From NCBI GenBank assembly GCA_934047225.1, contig OW203986.1, forward strand, positions 11,473,221-11,537,220: a stretch of 64,000 bases of DNA, read 5' to 3'. Positions within the stretch are counted from its first letter, which is position 1. Each line of letters starts with the position of its first letter. Made by a program: the position numbers and the translations under genes. Source of the DNA: Ypsolopha sequella (taxonomy: Eukaryota > Arthropoda > Insecta > Lepidoptera > Ypsolophidae). A model generated the notes under the pieces. That model was not told the DNA's origin and searched no databases. It saw only the letters and a list, made by a program, of their open reading frames with translations. This document shows, one piece after another, positions 10,875-22,582 of this stretch.

Positions 10875-12914
10875 GCACCTATTTTCAAAAGATCGAACCG
10901 TTGACAAGATAATAAATTAATAATTACCATTGTCCTGTTACTTAAAATAGAAATAAAACTTAAAATAGAATAGATATATACAAGGTATGTACACAAATTA
11001 CATACTCATAATTTTAAATAATAATGATTTCTTCATCTATCTATAACTACTTTACGTTGCTAGGTCCATTACCTGTCTCCAAAGTAAAATATGTTTTTAC
11101 TCCATTCTGTCCTCCAAGGAGACGGGGCTCTGTTATTCCTTACCACAGGCGTAAAACTATCTAGGATAACGCCATCACATCTGTTATTTAGTACTTCAAG
11201 TGTATCTTAAATTTTAAGCTTATTGTTTTTATCACTTTTATTGTACCCTCTTTAAGTTTATCTATAATTTTGTATTCTTTAATAATATTTAAGTTTCTCG
11301 CTAACATCAATTTAGCAAGTAGATAAAGTCTAAAACCTGTTTCATACATAACTTTTGTTAAAATATATGTTGAATGAAATGTAATTATGTAATTAATAAT
11401 TTATTCTCTTGTCAACGGTTCGATGTTTTGCAAATAGGTGTTTTATTTATGGCAAGAACAGAATCCTTTTGATCCTCACATTTTATAAATTATTTATCAT
11501 ACCGGATAGTATTGTACTGTTATTTATGTGTATAATATTATATTGTTGATGTTTATTGCACCATTGCATTGGCTTAGCTGTTAAGATAGTGTAATGTACT
11601 AAACAAATGAAAAAAATGTACCGCATCTTAGTTTTCAAAACTTTCACTATTGTAACAATTTTATAATAAACAAATTCATCAGCGTAAAAACACTGTTCAT
11701 GGGTGTTAGTGCATTAATAATACTGCCTTGCGAGACTGTAGACAGATAAAATAGTCTTTATGCCACTGTCGTAATGTGAAAAGCTACCTGGAAGGCTAAC
11801 ACCATCTCGACCCCACGTTGGTACTTGCTCCTCTTATTTTCTTCTGCCGTTTGCACCAGCCCCGACGACGCATGACAGGCACGCCACTGTAGCACCATGG
11901 ATGGCGGCATGGCGCTAAGATATGGCGCAGACAATGAGACTTACCACACGAATATTTTGCCATCCTTCCAGTAGATTTTATGTCATCCCATCGGGACCGC
12001 TCCAAATTTCAGGCTGAAAACTTTAGCCTTAAAAGCTTCTCCATTTCTCTAAAAGCGCCAAGTGTGAGCATTTCTTTTTTGTCTTTAAATTTTTTGTTGT
12101 ATTTTGCCATTGCTATGGATATAACTATTCTATTCAATATATGCTTAGGCTACTACGTGTGAAAATTCTGTGGTTTCATTTGATAAAGAACGTGTTTAAT
12201 GTTTACAAAAAAAAAACTTGGCTTATCATTCTTTCGTTTTCATAGCACAGGTGCAGATTCTGCGTCACAGAGAAATCTTAAGTTTACTTCGGAACGGATT
12301 AACAGTCACCTGCAGTTAAAGATACTTATTTTTTGCGATTTTAAACCTTAATACAGCGTCATAAGAATTAGCATTGGGTAGATTGATGTGTGGGCGACCC
12401 TACTATCAAATAAAATTGTTTATTTGCTTCGAATTTTCATCTACCTCGTAAGTTATGGTTTTATAAAGTTTACATAGCACATGAACTTCACCATGAGAAC
12501 CAGTTGCAAACTGGTCCCCGCACAAGTTTCAGTACTAAGCTAAGGCTAGGCCTAGGCTATTTTTAGACTTGGTCGAAGATTCTAAATGATCGAAGAGTAG
12601 GTACAAACATTTGTGCATCTATAAGTAATTATAACTGATTATTTTATGTCCGTATGTAACTGTACGACCTATGTTTACGGTTATACGTAGCGGGAAGGTA
12701 TAACAGGTAATCATTCGGTAAATATAAATAATTTATGAATTTGTCCAAGATGTTTGTGCATATGTATTATTATGTATCAAACATATATGTCATATCAATA
12801 CCTACATAACTTTTTATTCACTCTGCTTAGTAAGTAATCATAATGTGTGTGTAAAACTGTGCTGTGCTCGCTCGTTAATAATATTTTATGGAAGTATATT
12901 AATTGAAATCAATT
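10875..12914. other. No gene seen; about 2 kb of AT-rich sequence
   Basis: No exon-like segment with matching splice sites was found. The segment CGAACCGTTGACAAGATAATAAATTAATAATT near 10896 reappears inverted at about 11394-11423 (AATTAATAATTTATTCTCTTGTCAACGGTTCG), so 10866-11450 may be a decayed inverted-repeat element. A somewhat GC-richer part lies at 11800-12000. Confidence 0.4.
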
Positions 12915-12988
12915 GAGGGCCTATTAGTTGCCAACTGGACTGGGTGCTTCAACAAGCACCCAGTCCAGTTGGCAACTGTTAAGCCCTC
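12915..12988. repeat. Compact perfect hairpin (24-bp arms, 4-base loop)
   Basis: The arm at 12926-12949 is the exact reverse complement of 12954-12977, with loop CAAC. Core of the arm is GCCAACTGGACTGGGTGC. Outside the perfect arms, GAGGGC (12915-12920) and GCCCTC (12983-12988) also pair. A larger relative with the same arm core and a 140-bp centre sits at 39225-39462. Confidence 0.9.
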
Positions 12989-13110
12989 AGGTCGCCCTAG
13001 AAGGACGTTTGCTGACCAAATTGGCGAGATATCAAAAATACCCGGAATAGAAAAGCTTGTATGACTAGATTGATGGATGTGAAAGAGGCGAAAGAGGTGA
13101 AGAGGCAAAC
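12983..13110 (+). mobile_element. LINE C-terminal fragment (RTE-like)
   Basis: The plus strand reads KPSGRPRRTFADQIGEI and, after a frame break, LMDVKEAKEV-like sequence. The same segment occurs at 13884-14032 in better condition. It is the tail of an insect LINE polyprotein and joins directly to the hairpin on its left. Confidence 0.65.
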
Positions 13111-13681
13111 ACCTAACGTAATTTTAAGAGTAATGAGAACTTTGTGCTTAATTACACCTCTAAGGTAAAGATTACACAATTGTCTCATTAACTTAAAATA
13201 TCGTAAAAAAACAAACGACGACAACAAACAATATTGTCTTATCCAGTCTGGTATTCAGGACAACGGCCCGAATTTGTGACAAATATTATATATATTTTTT
13301 TTCTTTATCTCTTCTTTTTTCTCCATTTCTCCTTTATTGCCTCAGAATAGATTGAGCAAATACCTGATACCTGATTTGTTAGGGTTTTAAATACCTCGCA
13401 GGCCTCGCACATTGACGAACCTGCAAATGCCACTAATATGAAAATAAGTATTTTTACCTACACTGAAGAAAAAGAGTATCATAGTACTACATAGTACAAA
13501 ATCAGTCATCAGCGTCCACGCGATGTAGACAAACGGAACAAGTTCATCAAAGACCGGGGCTTTAGAGAGCCAGTTATTTTAATATTTTCTCCTTGTCCAA
13601 GTAATCCAAACTAGAGTAGTTAGCGCTAAAAGCTTTGTTTTTTCCAAGTCACTTTAGCCGTACAAGACTGAAACAAATAAC

Positions 13682-13735
13682 GATAGTAAAACAATACATT
13701 TATTATATTGTTAATTAGAATATTGTTTTACTATC
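13682..13735. repeat. Short hairpin with 15-bp arms
   Basis: GATAGTAAAACAATA at 13682-13696 is the exact reverse complement of 13721-13735; the loop is 24 bases and AT-only apart from two G/C positions. Confidence 0.7.
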
Positions 13736-13883
13736 CATCCCGTAAGTATTAAAACCATGGGCGCGGCAGGATTATTGTCAGGGGGGTGCATCTACCTAGA
13801 AATTATATGATATATTATAATTATTATAATACTTATTTGCATCCTTACAATTGTAGAACCAAAATAAGATAATAAGTTTCGAC

Positions 13884-14032
13884 CAGGGCACCCTAGAAGG
13901 ACGTTTGCTGACCTAATTGGCGACATACTGAAGAAGGGCCATGTCAAAAGTACCTGGAATGGAAGAGCTTGTATGACCAGATTGATGGACGTGGAAGAGG
14001 CGAAAGAGGTGTGTCTAGATCGTAGCAGATGA
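13884..14032 (+). mobile_element. LINE C-terminal fragment (RTE-like), second copy
   Basis: One frame reads GHPRRTFADLIGDILKKGH, then NGRACMTRLMDVEEAKEVC, then LDRS. These are the last conserved blocks of a LINE polyprotein common in moth genomes. The fragment is followed by CTCTGGGAGACTGGCGTGAG and a TATGTATGTA run, resembling the usual 3' untranslated end. A third, more decayed relative runs through about 14280-14520. Confidence 0.7.
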
Positions 14033-14261
14033 AAATATGTAGCCTCTGCCTACCCCTCTGGGAGACTGGCGTGAGTATATGTATGTATGTAATACGTTTC
14101 GGCATTTACATCATGTTATTTTATAAAGTAAGTAAAAAAAACATTTTATTTTCATTTTTGAGTATCTATTTTTTCAAGACAGGGGGTTCCAGTGCACCCC
14201 CTTGCACCCCCTCCTGGCGCTGATGATTAAAACAGACTGACTTTACCGATATATGAGTCCG

Positions 14262-14525
14262 TTACGGTCTGAAAGAACATAATAATGCTAAGGCGGTTTG
14301 GGAACACAGAAAGGATGTGTAAAGGATAGTCGACGAAAGAAATGTATTAGCGCAAATTAACTTACCGATCAAATTGTTAAGATACTGAATCAACATAAAA
14401 GTACCCAGAAGAGAAGAGTTTGATAGTTCGATTGGTGAATTTGGAGCAAGCAAAATAAGTGTTTCACACACAATCCTTGCATAGGAGATCTGTCTCAGCC
14501 CTGGGAGACAGGATTGAGTATGCTT
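14262..14525 (+). mobile_element. Highly decayed LINE fragment, third copy
   Basis: Plus-strand traces MLRRFGNTERM, then LTDQIVKILNQH and a KSTQKRR-like segment line up with the order seen in the fragments at 12983-13110 and 13884-14032, followed by CTGGGAGACAGGATTGAGTATG as in the 3' end of the second copy. Many stops; an old insertion. Confidence 0.45.
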
Positions 14526-14744
14526 TGTATGGTTTTAAAATCTAAACTTGACACTCTTATGTAAATACATAGTGATGTTGCAAAAGTAGGAAAGAGGCAC
14601 TACGCACTTACATTGTTACCCATCAAGTGGGTTAATCCGGCACTGAGGGGGTGCTACACACGATTGGACTAAATCAAGTTTTAAATCGATGTCGAACTTG
14701 CCAAACATGTTTTAAATATAAATACTCCTAACGTTCTAGGATTA

Positions 14745-14912
14745 GGGCAGTAACAGAGTGGCCGCCGATGCCAAGAAAGCGTTCAGTGGGTAGACCGATG
14801 GTCCGATAGTGAGGTCGTCAGTGCTGTTATGGACGATACCAACGACAAACTGGCCTGAAAAAGAAGAGGCTGATGCCCAAAAGTGGGCGTATGTAGGCTG
14901 ATTGATGTTGAT
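14745..14912 (+). mobile_element. LINE or SINE 3' end, degraded
   Basis: The stretch contains KRSVGRPM-like coding remains (AAGAAAGCGTTCAGTGGGTA), then GCCTGAAAAAGAAGAGGCTG, AAAAGTGGGCGTATGTAGGC and ends TGATTGATGTTGATGAAG. This is the usual order at the 3' end of moth non-LTR retroposons that end in short GATGATG-type tails. Confidence 0.5.
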
Positions 14913-15083
14913 GAAGCTTTCTTTGCTTTGTAGACGACAACAAGAACCCTTTTTAGGTTAGAAATCGATTTGTGCGATTGTGTGGAACTAAAAGTCAGCT
15001 TGTCAAAATTCTTCTCGTATATACATTTCCACAATCTAACAAAAACAGCTGTTACAAATAAAAATGCGATACTTATTCGAACA

Positions 15084-15412
15084 AATTCCCATGGCTTAAT
15101 TTTTAAAAGATTGTTTTTTAATTTTGTTTCAGAGAATTTACGTCATTTTAGGACATAGTTTTCACTTGTCACTTGAAAATTTTAGACATTATACTGATTG
15201 CTTATAAAAAAAGTGTTCTGTCTCTGTCTGTCTACTCATCTGTCATCTAGCTGTCAAAATAGTCTGAAGCAAATTATTATAAATTTACACAAGGGCAAAT
15301 GGAAGTTGCAGCTTTTTCGTGAAAATATTCATCATCATGAAGTTTTTTAGACCAAAACTTCGAAAATACGGCTTATTAAACCTAAATCTCGAAATGGTTT
15401 TCGAATTAACAC
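15084..15412 (+). repeat. Dispersed repeat family A, copy 2
   Basis: Same orientation as 58-505, with internal deletions of the TGACGTCA segment and of the block between AAATTTA and CAAATGGAAGTTGCAGC. Ends at the same TCGAATTAAC motif as the other copies. Confidence 0.75.
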
Positions 15413-16102
15413 ACCATAACATAATTTAATCTATTGCCTATTGCATAGAACAGCTGAATGAAAGTTTAGCGCCTGCTACGCCGTAGCACAGAATACAATG
15501 TAGCCGTAGTAGATGTGTGTGTACCGAATTAGTTCTGAAGATGACCGCTCTTAACGCATAAAGACTATATGTTGAGTACGAATAGGATTTATTTTATGAT
15601 GTTACGTTATTCTTGTAGAAAGTAGGAAAGTAGGATATGAATGGATATTTTCCAATGACGAAGGGCTAGATTTTATTTTATTTTTAGATATTTCTCCTAT
15701 CCATTGTACATATATTCGTACCTAAACCGGGTGTTAAGACAAAGCGATTTTTTTATACCTATCTATGTCCATACATGATATGCCTACACATATTCGCGCA
15801 AAGTAATACCTTACAAATTTTAAACATACCTGCACCCTGATTGTTTAACTTTAACATCCTTTTGCGTCGCTTTCAAAAGCATCGTGATTGGCTAGAAATG
15901 ACTTCACACATCATTTTAGCCAATTACGATACATTTGAAAGTGATGACGATAGATGTTGAAGTAAGACAATAAGGCACTGGGTTGTAAATGGACTGCTAC
16001 TATCTTTAAATAAGACCACATGTTTTATTGAATAACTATTTCAAATAAACATGCCCGTACAAAGATACATACTCCCACAACGAAAAAGTCGATTAATAGT
16101 AT

Positions 16103-16250
16103 ATTACGATACGAGAGCGATGAAACGTTTTCTAACGAGTGTGAGTTTGCGGCACGAGCCGAGAAAAAGTTTATCGCACGAGTTTCGTATAATTTTTTAT
16201 TATAGCACAAGTATAGCGTAAAGCGGTCATTTTACGCACAGTGTGCTATA
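16103..16250 (+). repeat. Repeat family D, copy 1 (shorter)
   Basis: Begins ATTACGATACGAGAGCGATG and ends TTTACGCACAGTGTGCTATA. The copy at 37248-37450 has the same ends but keeps about 50 more bases in the middle. The text contains paired segments such as TTTCTCGCACGAGTTTCGTA against TACGATACGAGAG, so part of it can fold. Confidence 0.75.
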
Positions 16251-16664
16251 AAAAAATATATTGAAATAGATAGACCGTCCAGATGGCCCTTATATGTTAA
16301 GTGAATACTATTTTCTATAACATCATAACAAGTATATATACCTACTATAAATATACAAGTATCATCTTCTGACATGTTCAACAGGAAATGTTTGGAAAGG
16401 AAAGGCGTGATTTCAGCAGTTATTCCTCAATATACAACAAGAACCTACATACATTACCTACATGTATTGCTTACAATGTTATGTGTAAAGTTAAGATTCC
16501 ATTGTGTTCGGCCATTGTTAGACTCGGAGCCACCGTGGGCTCGTCTCTACTGGTGGTAGCTTTATAATACTATCAAATCTATTCATGTATTTGCCAGCTG
16601 CCACATCCTAAATGACTCATGATAAATCTTATTTTACATATATGATTTCATGTTGATATTCACT

Positions 16665-16919
16665 CAGTGGCGTGCACAGAACTTTTTGCTGGAAAGGCAA
16701 ACAATTGGTCAAGAACAACAATAAAAAAAATATGAAAAAATTTAAATATCACTTTGAAAAAAAAAAGTTTGTATAGGAAATTTTCCCTCTAGGGTAGATA
16801 TTGTCTACCCTGGCGCCATACATTTTTTTTTTCAAAGTGATATTTAATATTTTCATTTTTTTTTATTGTTGTTCTTGACCAATTGTTTGCTTTTCCAGCA
16901 AAAAGTTCTGTGCACACTG
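16665..16919. repeat. Fold-back element with arms of about 110 bp
   Basis: CAGTGGCGTGCACAGAACTT at the left is matched by AAGTTCTGTGCACACTG at the right, and the complementarity runs nearly unbroken through ACAATTGGTCAAGAACAACA and TATCACTTTGAAAAAAAAA to a small central hairpin (AGGGTAGATATTGTCTACCCT-like, given here in two parts: AGGGTAGA and TCTACCCT). Almost the whole 255 bp is one hairpin. The end CAGTGGCGTGCACAG resembles hAT-type termini, but no 8-bp target duplication was found. A lone right-hand end occurs at 34213-34247. Confidence 0.85.
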
Positions 16920-16995
16920 CTTAACCATGAAATACTTAAAAGTAGATGTTTGCAAGGTTTGCCCTTATTGTATCAGTCTGTGACCATGTGTCGTT

Positions 16996-17110
16996 GGCTA
17001 ATTAGCGGATGGTTATTATTATTATAAAATAAAAAATAAATAAAATAAAAATTCTTTATTTTCAGACAATAAAGTCCATAGAGGTTAGTAACATGACACA
17101 CCTTATAACT
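16996..17110 (-). mobile_element. Non-LTR retroposon 3' tail (minus strand)
   Basis: AAAATAAATAAAATAAAAATTCTTTATTTTC-type sequence (read 17025-17064) followed by ACAATAAAGTCCATAGAGG looks like the reversed 3' end and poly(A)-rich tail of a LINE. No coding part is attached. Confidence 0.4.
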
Positions 17111-17287
17111 ATTTTAGTATCAGCAAGTTATTACAAAAAAAAATATATATATAAACGGGATGGATTCAGCTAGCCAGGTGTTTCAAATTATGATTTGGGG
17201 TTTTAGTCAAAAATATAGAAGATAAGTAAAATTATAAAATCATTGTTCTTTGGTAATTAATCCAAGACATCGAGAGAGTTTCTAATT

Positions 17288-17740
17288 GTGTTAATTCAAA
17301 AACCATTTCGAGATTTAGGTTTAATAAGCCGTATTTTAGAACTTGTGATCTAAAAAACCTCATGATGATGAATATTTTTACGAAAAAGCTGCAACTTCCA
17401 TTTACCTTCATGTGACGTCACTTGAGAAATGGCTGTTTAGAAATGTGTCCTTTGCTATCAAGATAAATTTATAATAATTTGCTTCTGACTAATTTGACAG
17501 ATGGATGACAGATCAGTAGACAGACAGAGACAGACCACTTTTTTATAAGCAAGTAATCACACATCACAATCAGTATTATGTCTAAAATTCACAAGTGACG
17601 TCATATCGGATAAGTCTTAAAAATCATAAAAAATAATGGTTAATTTATATACTAAAATAATGAAAATATGTCCTAAGATGGCGTATATTCTCTGAAAAAA
17701 TAATAAAAATAATCTTTTAGGAATTGAGCTATGGGAATTT
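17288..17740 (-). repeat. Dispersed repeat family A, copy 3 (reversed)
   Basis: The reverse complement aligns over its whole length with 58-505, including TGACGTCACTTGTGAA, the GTCTGTCTCTGTCTGTCTAC block and GAAATGGTTTTTGAATTAAC at the end. Together with copy 2 it forms an inverted pair about 1.9 kb apart. Confidence 0.8.
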
Positions 17741-17989
17741 AAATAATTTGTTCTAAAATTTTATATAATTGATAATAAAGGAAATATAAAATGATTTAAA
17801 GACCTCATTATAAAAAATATAATAAATTAATACTATTAAAAAATATAAATAAAACATTTTTTTAAAATAATATTTTAAAGTAAGAAGCACAATAGACTTT
17901 TTTAATGTTTACAGGCTAAAAGGTATAAAAAGCAAAATTCATGTTTAATGAACATTGACGTACTCGGTCAATAATAATGAGTGATTGAT

Positions 17990-18079
17990 TTTACTACTTA
18001 TAGCATAGATAAATAATTATTTACAATTATATTAATAATTATATATTTATAATAATTATTTATCTATGCTTATAGTAAA
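17990..18079. repeat. AT-rich hairpin with arms of about 30 bp
   Basis: TTTACTACTTATAGCATAGA and following AAATAATTAT pair with the reverse complement at 18051-18079 (ending ATGCTTATAGTAAA), apart from a 3-base bulge. The loop is AT-only. Confidence 0.75.
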
Positions 18080-18205
18080 AAAATATACATAAATATTGGA
18101 AAGGTTGTCGTTTAAAATTAGGCTCTATGGTCAGTTAATTAAAAATGAAAGACTATTTCTATCCAAATTAGTATACCTTGTGAATTTTGTTTTTACAGCC
18201 TAACT

Positions 18206-18418
18206 CATACTGGAGACTCGTTAAGTGGCCAGGACCAAGGTTCAATGACCTTTTTTGCTTCAGCTTTTGTATTCATACGAAAAAAATATTCGTGCTCTTA
18301 TACTAATTTACAAACAACTCCGAGTCAATTAGTATAGGAAGCCTAAAGTTTATTTTGCGTTTTTCACAAAAATGATCATTTAACCTTGGTCCTGACCACT
18401 TACTGAGTCTCCAGTATG
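18206..18418. repeat. Miniature inverted-repeat element
   Basis: CATACTGGAGACTCGTTAAG at the left and CTTACTGAGTCTCCAGTATG at the right are inverted copies, and the match continues with GGACCAAGGTTCAATGA against AACCTTGGTCCTGACC. Centre without coding content. Confidence 0.8.
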
Positions 18419-18626
18419 ATTTTGGCTAAATGAACAAAAGTCAAATATATACTTCAAGGGCGAGAGGAACTCACGCGCAGAGGTCTGAGCGTTATCTGTG
18501 AGCTAAGTGCAAGTTGCCTATCGAATATAGGTTTACTACAACGGAAATCTCCAGCGTGTATTTTTTACACTACACAAAATATTGCTTCACTATACATTTT
18601 TGTTGGCAATACGGGACTCCTGGGGC

Positions 18627-18780
18627 TCTACCGCGTAATTCTCATTTGTATCAACTTCAAGCAAAGGCATGCAAAATTCAACGCGTGCAAAAGAGATGGC
18701 ATGTTAGGCGGGCGTCGTCGCACGCACGTCAAATTTCAATCTCAAGTTGATGTTGATGAAAATGAGAATTACGCGGTAGA
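18627..18780. repeat. Miniature inverted-repeat element
   Basis: TCTACCGCGTAATTCTCATT at the left is the exact reverse complement of the 20 bases ending at 18780; inner parts (TCAACTTCAAG against CTCAAGTTGATG) extend the stem. Confidence 0.8.
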
Positions 18781-18954
18781 CCCGCATGCATATCCGCAAA
18801 AATGTGCAGCGAAACAATGTTTTTCTTAGCTCCCTGTGGTATAAATAACTACTATGTAATTTTAATATTTAAAATAGTTGGGTTTTATACCCAGAGGCAG
18901 TAATTGCCATTATCACAATAAGGGCTGGAACAGGCAGAAGGGAGTTCCTTCTTC

Positions 18955-19090
18955 TTAAGGGCCTCTTATCCCTAACATTAAGCACCTCATTTTTCATCAA
19001 GTGGAACTGAACTGTATGACGTTTCATTATTGTCGCTCTGAGTCGTGGCCGTGGCTGTTACGACAACAGAAACATCGCGCGCTCTCAAAA
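18955..19090 (+). repeat. Short dispersed repeat, copy 1
   Basis: ATCAAGTGGAACTGAACTGT through GTCGTGGCCGTGGCTGTTACG and CGACAACAGAAACA matches 22352-22440 (ATCAAGTAGAACTGAACTCT ... GCCGTGGCTGTTACGGCAAC). Class unknown. Confidence 0.55.
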
Positions 19091-19559
19091 AACACGTTTT
19101 TCATTCAAAAAACGTTTCTGCGATAAAAGGAAAAAACAATAAAATCGACAGTTTCGGATTTTTCTTGATCGAGAAAAGTATCTCGTATCTCGTTTCTAAA
19201 ATATGTATTTTTTTAGACATAAAATATAAAAATTTCATAGTTTAAACTGAGATATATTTAGTATAATACAAAGTGTGTTTTTTTATTACTATTTATGCTA
19301 CTATTATCTTACTATAAATAAAAGGCTTATATAGCTAAAATTATATTTATTCATAGTTTCAAATGAATTAGAAAAAAGACAAAATTGGAAGATTTTTTTT
19401 GTGGAAATGCGTGTTCACTTAATTACAGAAGACCTAAATATTTAGACCCCTGATCTCACCAATATTGTTTCTAGCCATGGTTCTAATTAAGCTGATTCCT
19501 GCTTACAGTCTGATTACGTCTCCTGAACGGCTGATGCTAGAGACTCCAAGTTTAGACTG

Positions 19560-19885
19560 TAATGAATGATTTGACAGGGGCTACACGAACAAAACAAAAA
19601 ATTTACAATTGACAGGTTTTGTCAGTTTTTTGACAGGTACTAAAAAATGGTCCGAATCACATGAAACTTATTTTATCGATTACGGTATCGTATTCAAATT
19701 TGTCATTTTTTGGCAACTGACAGGTTAGCTGTTCTATAGAAAAGTTACATAACTAAAATGTATGAATCTACAGATTTTATTTCTCGATTTCTCAATTCTT
19801 TTTTACGGAAAGTTGTTCGTATGGACTAGTACTATCGCCTGTGTTCGACTTCCGCAACTTCATCTTAACAGCCTGTATATTTCCA
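19560..19885 (+). repeat. Relative of the 21243-21497 element (right half)
   Basis: AGAAAAGTTACATAACTAAAATG, TTTCTCGATTTCTCAATTCT, GTTGTTCGTATGGACTAGTA and CTTCCGCAACTTCATCTTAA (each read separately) align in order with the right half of 21243-21497. The left arm is missing or too diverged. Confidence 0.55.
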
Positions 19886-20079
19886 TTTACGTCGCTTACA
19901 GCAGTAACAGTTTGATAATTTTGTCAAAATAAAATACAAAAAATATATAATTCATCAATACTGTACAGATCCTCTCTAAGAAAAAAAAATCCATTCTTAT
20001 GGTCAACTATGCAACTGGGATGCTACCTATACCACAATAGTCTATTGTGCCTATACCTCGTGAGTAACTGTTCTATGGC

Positions 20080-20473
20080 TAGGGTTGCCAACTCTCGAAG
20101 GAACCAACTCGGGAAATTTGAACAAATCGGTGGGCAATTGAATGTAAGTCAAGTAATATTTATAATTTTTTTTAATTTACTTTGTTTTGTAGAAGCATCT
20201 TTATCGGTTTTTGACTTAGAGCATCAAAGGTTTTTGAGCACATAATTATAAAAGATTTACATGAAAAATCAAAATTTATTTCGTCATTAAATTATTTATA
20301 TTGGGCGATTTATCTATTTCGTTGAGGACCAGTATTTTATTTTAGAAGATCCGGAGAATTTATTGAATCCCGGGAGCTCGTGAGGTTGAACAATATGCCC
20401 GGGGAGTAATACGAGTACTTTATATTCTCTGCCCGGGGTCTCCCCGGGCATTCCGGGAAGGTTGGGAACCCTA
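20080..20473. repeat. Miniature element with short TIRs (TAGGGTTGCCAAC)
   Basis: TAGGGTTGCCAACTCTCGAAGG at the left and CCGGGAAGGTTGGGAACCCTA at the right are imperfect inverted copies. The interior near the right end is rich in CCCGGG-type palindromes (GAATCCCGGGAGC, TGCCCGGGGAG). No coding frame. Confidence 0.65.
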
Positions 20474-21242
20474 TCTGTGGCGTACTGACCATAGTGGTTA
20501 CATAAGTCCTCTTGGATTTATACTTTTGTGTTGAAATAAAAGTGCATATTGAATTAAAAATGTAATTAAATTCATTTTCAGGAGCATTATACATGAAAAA
20601 GGGACCGAAAAATTTATCTTATTTTCTTACCCTAGCAAGTGGGATGTCATTGTCTCATTGAGTAGTGCGTTTTTTGTGTTTTTTCAAAAATAACGAAATG
20701 GGTGCTATCAAAGTTGTATTTTTTCGACCTTTTTTGTAATGGGGTCTATCTCAAAGTAGCTAGGAATTTGTAATTTCTGTATATTATGTACCATATGCTG
20801 TATTTAAAGAACAAATATAGAAATCGCCGATTTATGATGTAGTTTTAGGGTTACGTCCCTTGATATTCAACCAACTTAATATTGCAGTTTTGTTTCATAC
20901 AATTTGTAGGTTATATGTAATTTCTGTTTAAATATGTAATTTCTGTTTAAATTATTCAAGTAATTGACTTATTTAATTAATAGATTTATTTTATTTATAG
21001 GATAGTTTTAATCAGTTTTTATGTGTCATAAAATTTAACGAATAAATTTTTTTAACATTAAACTAATAAAATATTATTATCTGAATAAATTATTAAATAT
21101 TGTCTGAATAAAAACTTATTTAAATGGTACGGACCCTCAGAGCGCGAGTGCTACTCGCACTTGACCGTTTTTTATTGTATTTTCAGTCGTTATTGTATAG
21201 TTGTGAAATCGTTGAAATTCCTACGAATGTATACATTACATT

Positions 21243-21497
21243 ATACGGGGTGTTAAGACGATGTTTTGGAAGCCGGAAACTGGCGATAGTACATCCATAC
21301 GAACAACTTTTACCGTAGAACCAACATCCAAAAGAAAAAAAATCGGCTGTTCCTTAGAAACGTTACATAGCTACCCGATCAAAATGTATTAAACAACTGT
21401 TTTTTTTTCCTCGATTTCTCGATTTTTTTTCACAAATGTTGTTCGTATTACGATTACTTTCGCCAGTTTCCTGCTTCCGCGACTTCTTTAAGTAAGT
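21243..21497. repeat. Miniature inverted-repeat element
   Basis: GTGTTAAGACGATGTTTTGG and GCCGGAAACTGGCGATAGTA at the left match, inverted, the right end running through TACTTTCGCCAGTTTCCTGC to CTTCTTTAAG. The arms also share ATACGAACAAC. About 60 bp per arm with scattered mismatches. Confidence 0.75.
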
Positions 21498-22329
21498 ATA
21501 TGTATTTTTATAAATAATTATGTCGCAGACAAATAGTAAAATTCGGCATTTTACAAACGGCGTTGTCAGTTTCGAAACGCTTGCTATTTTGTCATTTGAT
21601 GAATCTTCGTCATGTTAGTAGAATTATAATTTGCCTCGGCATGTAGTAATGGACGCGTGTCCTGTAGTGAAATATCAGTAATTTTTTATAGTAACTGATT
21701 AATTAGTTATAGGCGTTATAGCAAAACACAAAACTATTTGAATTTTTGAATAATTTCTATTGTTACCGAAGTTAGCGATAGTGATATTTATCATTTTTAG
21801 TATAAAATCGAGTCAGATGACGTCACGTGACATGCCGTTAAGCTCACTTTGATTACCAATAACTTGGTCATTTTTTGAGATTTCGAAAAACAGATTTTAC
21901 TACTGTTTTTAGCAATTGATTTTCATAATAATCTTAATGTAGGAAACGGGCTTATTCATTGTTAGTTAGAACTATTGAGGATCGCCTCGCTCGCACGTCG
22001 ACGTGCTTATTTTTTTAAAAATTAGAAACTAACGACGCCCTTTGTAAAATTACAAATTTTACGATTTGCCTACCACATAATAATATACATATATTACAAT
22101 CAACGACGAAAAACCAAAAAATGGCTTCGTTTATAGAAGTAATCTGAACTTTTTTAACCGACTTCAAAAAAGGAGGTTCTCAATTTGACTGTATTTGTTT
22201 TTATTAGTTATCAAAACGCTCATCAAACATTTTCCGTATTTTTGTATTATATTTTGTATTATTATTAGTTACATATTTCATGGTTATGCTGTGGTTGTGT
22301 TCGGTCTGAGTGCATGCATATTGGGCGAC

Positions 22330-22440
22330 CTGAGATTGAGGACCTTATTTTGCATCAAGTAGAACTGAACTCTATGACCTTTCCTTATTGTTTAAAATAG
22401 CGCGCTCTGAGCCGTGGCTGTTACGGCAACAAAGAAACAC
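22330..22440 (+). repeat. Short dispersed repeat, copy 2
   Basis: Matches 18955-19090 over the ATCAAGT-GAACTGAACT to GTGGCTGTTACG-CAAC segment. Boundaries are approximate. Confidence 0.5.
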
Positions 22441-22582
22441 ATGTTCACGAAAAACTGAGTTTTTATTATATAATTCGGCTTCTATTTAGTTGAAGTAAAA
22501 ACAATTTCTCCAAACTTACTAAATATCATTCAAACAAATTTTATAAAGAAACAACCAACTAAATCCTGAAATCGCTACTCGA

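Noticed and set aside
10659..10996. Overlapping open frames on both strands rich in Tyr, Ile and Thr-His
   Set aside because: They are translations of the (CA)n/(TA)n microsatellite and have no independent support.
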